Part shown: positions 57,331-64,000 of the stretch, one piece after another
How the letters are laid out: each line of letters opens with the position of its first letter
Position numbering within the stretch: position 1 is the first letter of the stretch
Origin: Tomocerus qinae
Lineage: Eukaryota > Arthropoda > Collembola > Entomobryomorpha > Tomoceridae
DNA: 64,000 bases
NCBI GenBank assembly: GCA_020055645.1
Contig: CM034546.1
Coordinates: 86,242,001-86,306,000 of the forward strand
Reading direction: 5' to 3'
The notes under the pieces: model-generated
Seen by the model: the letters and a program-made list of their open reading frames with translations, nothing else
Told to the model about the DNA's origin: nothing
Databases searched by the model: none
Translations under genes and position numbers: made by a program

Positions 57331-58448
57331 ATAAAGTTTGGGGGAGGGGTGGGGAAGGTGGAGACATTAGCCTGAAGCTGATATTATTTTTGTTTAGGGA
57401 AAAGGAATGTCTGTTGTTAAATTGTTTTTTTTGGTTGGAAGGAGTGGAATGCATAGTGGAGCAGAGACAATACACGGGACTAATAGAAATATTATATTGT
57501 AATGGGGGAAAATTGGTGAAAATTGGAGGCTACAGGAAATTTATATTTTGTTGTAAAACAATTGGTCTTATTCATTTGGTCGAACATTGAAAAAGACATT
57601 AAATGGGTGGTTTTGGGATCAGCAATTATCCAGTTCTTGGGCCAATTTTATTATAACAGATTTAAAAACTTTTATGGGAAGCGTGCGTGGGAAGTGGTTG
57701 TGGAGGACAAAACGGATCTGTAAAATTTAGGCTGATTAATTTTTTTTATTTGGGGGAGGGGAGAGCTGAAAAATTAGAATTTGAAAAATCTGACTAAATA
57801 AGGGAAGGATAGGAGGTGGGGAAATATGGATATTTAAAAACGTTTACGGAAATGACAAAAATTTCTTTGGAGGCAATTCAGTCCGATTTGGAGCCTACAT
57901 GAAACTGGTAGTAGTTTTGGAAAATGGATGTGGAGATAGCATGGAGCTCATAACAAGTATTTTGTAGATTGGAGGACTTGGTAGGGAATCGAACATAGAT
58001 TGAACTTTGGTCTGGGGGAGGGCACTGTGTGAGGAGGTGGAGACATTTAGAAAATAGAAATTATTTTTTGCTGGGTGTTTAATACTAAAATATTCTTGTT
58101 TGTATTAGCAATTAACATTGTAGTAGTATATCTCAAACAATCAATCAATACTATTCAAAAAACATTATCGGAGAAAACCACATTCTCCAGTTGATCATCA
58201 TCCATCGTGGCATCGACACCTAATATTTTCCTTCTCTGTTTTACCAATAAATTAATGTGTTTTTGTTGTGTTAAACCAGAGGATTCGTTCAGTTATTCCT
58301 TGCGCCATCAAATATTGGTCCTTCGAGAGAAAAAGCAACCTGAAAATCGCAAATTTGTGGCATTTTCACCTTGGAAAGCGTCAAAGCACTGCCCTGGAGC
58401 TTGGAAAACTGATTCAGCATTATTCATCAACGGTTCTGACCTGGAATA

Positions 58449-58757
58449 ATGGAAGCATTACATCGGAAGCGTGGGACTGTGAAAGCTGCATTCACTCGTT
58501 TGCAAACTTTTTTGGATTCCCCGGAAGGAAATACTTGTGGTTACGATCAACTGAAATCTCGTATCAAGAAACTAGAAGACAATTGGAGTACAGCTGAAAA
58601 TATTCACATGGAAATTTCAGTCACCTGTGCAGAAGATGATCTTCCAAATCAAGAAGCGGAACACGAAGAATTAGAGCTAAGATTTTATGCACTTCAAGAT
58701 AAATTACTACAACTATTAAAGCGGGCATCACCACCTTCATCTCATCGTGCAGTGGTA
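58449..58757 (+). pseudogene. BEL/Pao gag N-terminal fragment
   Basis: About 100 codons (KRGTVKAAFTRLQTFLDSPE, QEAEHEELELRFYALQDKLL) with the coiled-coil gag N-terminus usual for BEL elements. Cut at 58758 by the end of a MULE-like element. Not from the same family as the gag at 29979. Confidence 0.65.
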
Positions 58758-58940
58758 CCCGGATATATGTGCCAAAGGTCAAATGTGCCAATTATTTTTT
58801 CAGAGATTTTGAGAAGTGCCAAAAACAAAAGTGCCAATGAAATTAAATGCCAATACAAGTTTAATCAGTCATTTTTAAGTCTCATGTTATGTACGAGGGT
58901 ATTACGCTGAAAATTATAATCGTATGTGAGTTTAAACCTT

Positions 58941-59213
58941 TCATCCTTGATTATTCCGTCCCACAAAATGCGTACATGCTTTTAAATAATCGATATTAGG
59001 TTTTGTGAAATACTGTGCAACCTGAAAAGAAATCTTTTCATCAAGCTCCCTGTACTTTTTCTTTTGAGGTGGTGCCATTCCGCTGTTAAAGTAATAAACG
59101 ATCATAAGCGAACAGTTGCTTTGTTCGCTTTGGAAATGGGACAACAACATCCAAATTGATGGATGCGGTTTATCCACTCTATAATTAAAACCATGATGCC
59201 AATGTCGAACCAA
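58941..59213 (-). pseudogene. MULE transposase C-terminal fragment
   Basis: WHHGFNYRVDKPHPSIWMLL then SHFQSEQSN and PPQKKKYRELDEKIS match the region after the DDE domain in animal MULE transposases (usually W-H-x-R-F...HPSIW). Its position and opposite strand within the 58759-60658 element suggest it is that element's own transposase remnant. Confidence 0.6.
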
Positions 59214-59227
59214 GATGATTTGATGTA

Positions 59228-59330
59228 TTCAACTCAGGACATTTCTTAGTTGGAGAAGCACTCAAGTTATCATTAAATGAACCCGACTATGATCCTGGAC
59301 CAGTCAAATTGAATCTTTTTCAATTCGTTT
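59228..59330 (+). pseudogene. BEL/Pao integrase C-terminal fragment
   Basis: SGHFLVGEALKLSLNEPDYD is the integrase C-terminal signature of BEL elements. It precedes RT rather than following it, so the pol parts are rearranged or from two copies. Confidence 0.6.
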
Positions 59331-59334
59331 CGAA

Positions 59335-60390
59335 ATCATGTTGGCAATGACATAGCAAAAATGTACCGTCAAATATTCATATCACCGAAGCATACGGATT
59401 TTCAAAGAATTCTATGGAGGGATTAATCGGATTTACCAGTACAACACTATCGATTGTTAACCGTGACGTATGGTACTGCATCCGCTCCCTATTTAGCTAC
59501 TAAGTGTCTACAGCAACTGGCCTACGATGAACGAGATAAATTTCCTTTGGGTTCTTCAGCTCTACTTAAGGATTTTTACGTAGATGATTTTATTTCTGGT
59601 GCAACAGATATAGAATCAGCATTGGAAATTCAATCACAAATACTGGCGCTACTCAAACGAGGAGGATTTCCATTACGAAAATGGTCGTCTAATTCATCTG
59701 CAATTTTAGAGGCTGTTAAGGAAGAAGACAGAAACAAAACTACCTTTGGAATTCGATATAACAGGATCTATCAAAACTTTAGGAATTCATTGGCATCCAT
59801 CATCGGACGAATTTAAGTTTACTGTGATTTTACCAGAAGTAAGTGAAGGATTCACTAAACGAAAATTATTGTCAAGTGTCGCTAGGATCTTTGACCCTCT
59901 TGGTTGGCTAGCACCATCTGTAATAATATCAAAATTATTATTCCAACGTCTTTGGTTACTGGGTATGGGATGGGATGACAAACTACCCGAAGATATCCTA
60001 ATCAATGGACTAACTATCGCAACGAACTGCCTAAGTTGAGTGAAATCAAAATTCCTCGGTGGATGAATTCTTTGGGATCAAGTGGAAAGTACGAATTGCA
60101 CGGATTTTCAGATGCCTCTGAATCAGCATATGCCGCTGCAGTTTATTTCCGCTCTGTGGACAATTCTGGTAAAACTCACATACATCTTATTTTTGCAAAA
60201 ACAAAAGTTGCTCCAATCAAGCAAGTATCTTTACCTCGATTGGAACTCTGTGGTGCTCTCTTATTGGCAAGACTTGTGAAAACAGTCAAGACTGCATTAG
60301 GATTGAACCTTTTCAATATATATTGCTGGACAGATTTCGTTTTGGCATGGATTTCGTCACATCCAAACAGATGGAAGATATTTGTTCCCT
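59335..60390 (+). pseudogene. BEL/Pao RT and RNase H pseudogene
   Basis: Reverse transcriptase from DIAKMYRQI through TVTYGTASAPYLATKCLQ and the catalytic box DFYVDDFISG, a frameshift, LLSSVARIFDPLGWLAPSVI, another frameshift, then RNase H with LHGFSDASESAYAAAVYF, SLPRLELCGALLLARL and a changed WTDFVLAW region. It stops before integrase. At least three frame breaks. Different family from the BEL at 26217. Confidence 0.85.
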
Positions 60391-60666
60391 AAGCTAGGAC
60401 TTTAGCTTATCTGCTTAGCGTTTACATATCAGCGTATTCAAATTACACAAGTCTTGATAGATCTTAGTTCGTTAGCCTTCCATTTACTATACATAGAATG
60501 GATGATCTATGCTAGGAAAGCATAAATATTTTAGTATAGATCATTTTGGGATTTTGGCATTAAATGCTTTGGCACAAAAGTTTTTGGCACTTTTGAAATT
60601 GACACTTATGGACATTGACAGTGCCAATTGGCACTTTTATTTTGGCACTTATATCCGGACACCGAT

Positions 60667-61361
60667 CCACATATTACGTAATCAAAAAATTTAGCGGTTT
60701 TTAGAACCATCTTTTCCCTCTGTCATCAACTGTCAACATTTGCCGGACTCCCCTATGATATGTCATCATAATAAGTTCGAATCAAAAATTCAATTCGAAT
60801 GCCTAAAATTTTATTTATTAAGGAGGCTCACCACGGAAGCCTTCATAGCAACCGGGCCTATTTAAATGCATGTTAAAAAATGTTTTACATCTGGCTTAAT
60901 TACTCTCGAAGGATAAGACCGATTTTTTGGGACTTACATTTTTGGAAGTTTCAGTTTTTATACAATGTTGATTTTTTTTGCACCTCAACGATATCAAAAA
61001 TCTATCCGCCCTCGCGTGTTTCTCGATAGTCCAGAATTCCAAAAATGGAAGTCCCATAAAAATCGGCCTTATCCTTCGGGAGGAATAAAGCTTGATGTAA
61101 AGCATTTTTAACACGTAAATAGATAGGCCCTTGCGGTTGCTATGCAGGCGTGGTTAGCTTTCTTAAAGCAAAATTTTATTCATTATTTACCTGCTTCATG
61201 TTTATAGTAAGTTGACAAGAAACAATAAATAGTAATAAATAGACCAAAAAATGAAAATAAACATTTTTGATTCAAATTAATTCATTAAATGTTGACATTT
61301 GATGACAGAGGGAAAAGATGGTCCTAAAACCGGCTACATTTTTTGATTACGTAATATGTGG
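60667..61361. mobile_element. Foldback element, about 695 bp
   Basis: The outer ends CCACATATTACGTAATCAAA are inverted at 61345-61361, with CCATCTTTTCCCTCTGTCAT shared at 60705 and 61300. A second inner inverted pair (60815-60960 and 61000-61180) belongs to the family also seen at 49570 and 16160. It starts only 8 bp after the MULE-like right end. Confidence 0.8.
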
Positions 61362-61488
61362 TATCTTATTGCGATTTAACTCGGCCTTCTCACCGCTTTC
61401 GTTCCCTGTCTTTGGTATTTATTTCCTGGACTTACTGGCAATAACATCCAATGAGACGCAACAATGACCTCCACAATTATTTCAAAGT

Positions 61489-61572
61489 GCAGTGCTATAT
61501 TCTGTATTCTCATTTAAATACGTAAATTGTAAATGTTTCATTGATTTCTTCTAACTACAATTATCCGTCATC
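61489..61572. repeat. Right copy of a 90-bp inverted repeat
   Basis: Reverse complement of 57241-57330. Confidence 0.8.
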
Positions 61573-61734
61573 CATAGCTTCATGTTTTTATCAATAATTT
61601 GTAAGGAGTTACGTTTCAATAATTGATAATTACAATTAAGGTTAATAAAAAAGCAATTTTTTTGAACATGTACAGAGTACAGACTGAAAATAACCATTAC
61701 CCAATTTATGTTGTTTTTCACATTCCTGCCCCGA

Positions 61735-61925
61735 AACTGGAAACAGCCTAGCGATCATATCCAAAATGACTTTCGTACAGGGCAGTAAGGCGTGACATAG
61801 CTTTCACAGGTTAAAACCCATTTTAACACACACCGGACGGGCGACAAATCTAACCCTATGGAAACTAAAATAGTACATAAAGGATAGCACCAATACCTAT
61901 CTGTACAGAATAAGTGATCTGGTTT
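61735..61925. mobile_element. Truncated, diverged copy of the 9287-9769 MITE family
   Basis: Shares ATCATATCCAAAATGACTTT, CGTACAGGGCAGTA and GACATAGCTTTCACAGGTT in the same order as the right arm at 9580-9760. The left arm is missing. A CCGTGAC-GAA-GTCACGG hairpin follows at 61934-61950. Confidence 0.75.
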
Positions 61926-61973
61926 CGACAATACCGTGACGAAGTCACGGGTCGAGAACGGGCTCGTACTTAA

Positions 61974-62277
61974 GAGCCCAGTTCCTTTAAATTTGGAAAT
62001 CTCTGATGACTATCAAAATACATGTAAAAACTGCGTTACAACTCTTGGAATTCTGTCTAAAGTTATTACCCGATTTTTTTGTGTGGCACATTTTTGGAAT
62101 CCTGGATATATTGTAGACCCCCTCATTGTACAAAGTATATGATATGTTTACTCATTAATATATCTTATTGCGATTATAATTTTGTAAACGACAAAATCTG
62201 CTGGAAAATTTAAATATCGTATATTTTGTACAATGGGGTTGTCATCAGAGATTTCCAAATTTAAAGGAACTGGGCTC
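61974..62277. mobile_element. TTAA-flanked MITE (piggyBac-like), 304 bp
   Basis: TTAA at 61970-61973 and 62278-62281. Inverted ends GAGCCCAGTTCCTTTAAATT extend over about 40 bp. Non-coding. The ends do not match the other TTAA element (26092-34157). Confidence 0.82.
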
Positions 62278-64000
62278 TTAATCTAATTCCTATCGGTGAT
62301 TATTATTGCTTTATATTGCTGTTCCTGTCGTTTTCATTTATTACATCTATACATTGCTGAACACAAGATATCGAGTGTGCCGTCAATGCCGCATGCCGTA
62401 AATTGCTGTATGCCGCACTAAAATAGTGTACGACCCCACCAAAAATCCAAAACAGTGTCTTTGCTTATTTTAAGGCATTTGCGGCAATTACGGCCAGGCA
62501 TACAGAAAGTGTAATTTTTGGTAGCCTCGTTACCGGGCAGGCAGGTCGACAGCTCTAATAATCAAGTTTTAACAGGGCTTTTTTTACCAAATATTTTTTT
62601 GCCTGTGAAGAACCTACCGGGCAAAGTTTTAGTCGCCGAGCAGCAAAACATTTTCTGTATGCCTGATTACGACATGCCGTACACAAAAACAATTACGGCG
62701 TGCAGACTTTATACCCTTAAAGAACCACGATTTTACATAAAGCGTAATGATATTCTGAGAGTAAGCATAGCAAGTTTTTTATTAGATGTGTACGCTTACA
62801 CAACTCTGCCACTGGTTTTATTTTCAGTGTATATTTATGAATGCAGACAAAAGTGAACACTTAATATTTACGGCATGGTCAGCATGGACAAGAGAGTTGA
62901 GTGGATATTATGTGAGAATGAGTGAACTTCATTGCATGGTTAAGTTCGTTGTTTGTGGCTTGTACGCAGCGGTTTATCAGAAGAGAGATGGTGGTGACTA
63001 TAAGTCTGTAATGTGATGTGATAAATGAGTAAAACAGAAATTTGAAAATAAATTCACTTGCGTCTGTGGGATGTGATCTGAATTACTTAAATTCAGTTGA
63101 AAGATTAAATAGATGAGAATGGGATTAGGATATTGGGATTAGTTAGGCTTAGGCTAGGCCCTTGCTTATGCTTGTTCTATATTAAAATATTAAATACAAC
63201 CAGATAGAAGTGAGTGGGATAATGTTTACTGCATTGAAACCAGTTTTACATAACTCAAACTCGTAAGATTTTATGCCTTTCTTCTATTTATCAAGATTAT
63301 TGCGTTGGGATTCGTCTTATCCGCCTTCTGGCTTCATTACCCACATTTCATCTAACTACTTATTCAGCCAAATTACCTTGCCTGTATATTCTATCAAATT
63401 GTATACCACAACATTATATAGTACTACTTCCATGCATGCATGCAACAAAAACAAAGAAGAATCCAATTAATTGACCATCTTCTCATTTTACAATCATACC
63501 TATCATAATTTACAGAAATTTAATTTACATTTAGTAAATATTCACACTGATAGGAATCTCCTTTCTTACCATAATCAATAAATAATTATACAGGTATGTA
63601 AAACATTAAATATTGTTGTACCCTTCCGAATTAATCTTAAGTTATCTGAAACTGGTGAAGATACAACCGACTATAGTGGTTTTGGCTGGTCTTTGTCTTT
63701 CAGGTTCTAATACCCACCCTCTACCCTCTCTCTCTAAGTATACGACTCAAAACTCAGAACGAATTCTTCTGCTGACATTTCCACGCTCAAACATCCGCTG
63801 ACAACCGGTGAAAATGTCTGCTGACAAATTACGACAAATAACAGAAACTCACAGGATTCAGCATACACAATGGACTTAGCAATTCTGTTAACTATTTTCA
63901 AACATTATAAGTCATTTCTCTCACTGGCACTCAAAAACGAGTAATCTTCGATGTTAACTAATAAGTACTTTGTACGGATAATATTGTGCATCTAGCCCAA
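62278..64000. other. No gene recognised
   Basis: A weak inverted pair (AGGCATACAGAAA near 62500 and TTTCTGTATGCCT near 62653) with several GCCG motifs may be a decayed element. From 62720 to the end no coding, repeat or RNA feature was recognised. Confidence 0.35.

Larger units (their letters stand above)
58759..60658. mobile_element. MULE-like element with TTGGCA subterminal repeats, carrying BEL fragments
   Basis: The ends CCGGATATATGTGCCAA (left) and, inverted, CCGGATATAAGTGCCAA (right) match. TGCCAA recurs five times within 58770-58860, and TTGGCA/GGCACTT about seven times within 60545-60650. Inside are a minus-strand MULE transposase C-terminus and plus-strand BEL pol pieces. No target duplication was identified. 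Confidence 0.6.

Noticed and set aside
58207..58597. Two open frames overlapping the BEL gag fragment
   Set aside because: They are other-frame shadows of the gag reading at 58449-58757.

Overview
The window is AT-rich nuclear DNA from an arthropod. Two observations support this. The nuclear copies of mitochondrial DNA keep the ancestral arthropod order cox2-trnK-trnD-atp8-atp6-cox3-trnG-nad3 and read correctly only with AGA=Ser, TGA=Trp and ATA=Met. The one host gene I recognise, a cGMP-dependent protein kinase, has a C-terminus most like insect foraging. I cannot name the species. Apart from that gene's 3' end, almost everything interpretable is a mobile element, an element inside another element, or a tandem repeat.

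Layout. 0-5.1 kb: a foldback MITE and a Helitron-type element carrying a long 18-bp minisatellite, ending 42 bp before the last eight recognisable exons of the kinase (3329-5095, + strand). 6.5-10.8 kb: a 4.3-kb terminal-inverted-repeat element with a 10-bp target duplication, containing a 2.2-kb foldback element with an 8-bp duplication and a palindromic TA-flanked MITE. 10.9-11.1 kb: a hAT-type MITE with an 8-bp duplication. 12.5-16.0 kb: a minus-strand LTR element with 431-bp LTRs and no gag or pol. 16.4-24.4 kb: a RNase H-bearing LINE split by a mitochondrial insertion, itself invaded by Helentron/HINE-like elements. 25.6-34.2 kb: a second, minus-strand mitochondrial fragment split at TTAA by an 8-kb insertion, which contains a young BEL/Pao retrotransposon (26.2-32.0 kb). 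34.2-39.5 kb: HINE-like elements, partly an inverted duplicate of 18.4-20.4 kb. 39.6-42.5 kb: a second copy of the LINE. 42.5-46.9 kb: minisatellites interrupted by a MULE with FLYWCH-like and SWIM coding remnants. 47-54 kb: foldbacks, a second minisatellite Helitron, a LINE tail, and a Penelope-like fragment split by a complete HINE. 54.6-62.3 kb: MULE-like elements, MITEs, a G-rich minisatellite and broken BEL pieces. 62.3-64 kb: nothing recognisable.

The genes do not form an operon or pathway. The story is layered transposition: mitochondrial DNA into a LINE, HINEs into the mitochondrial DNA, then duplication, then a TTAA element, then a BEL element. Two themes stand out. Several elements carry internal minisatellites next to replicative (Helitron-type) ends. 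Several near-intact elements lack their catalytic core, notably the BEL element, whose LTRs differ at one position although its reverse transcriptase and integrase cores are deleted in frame.
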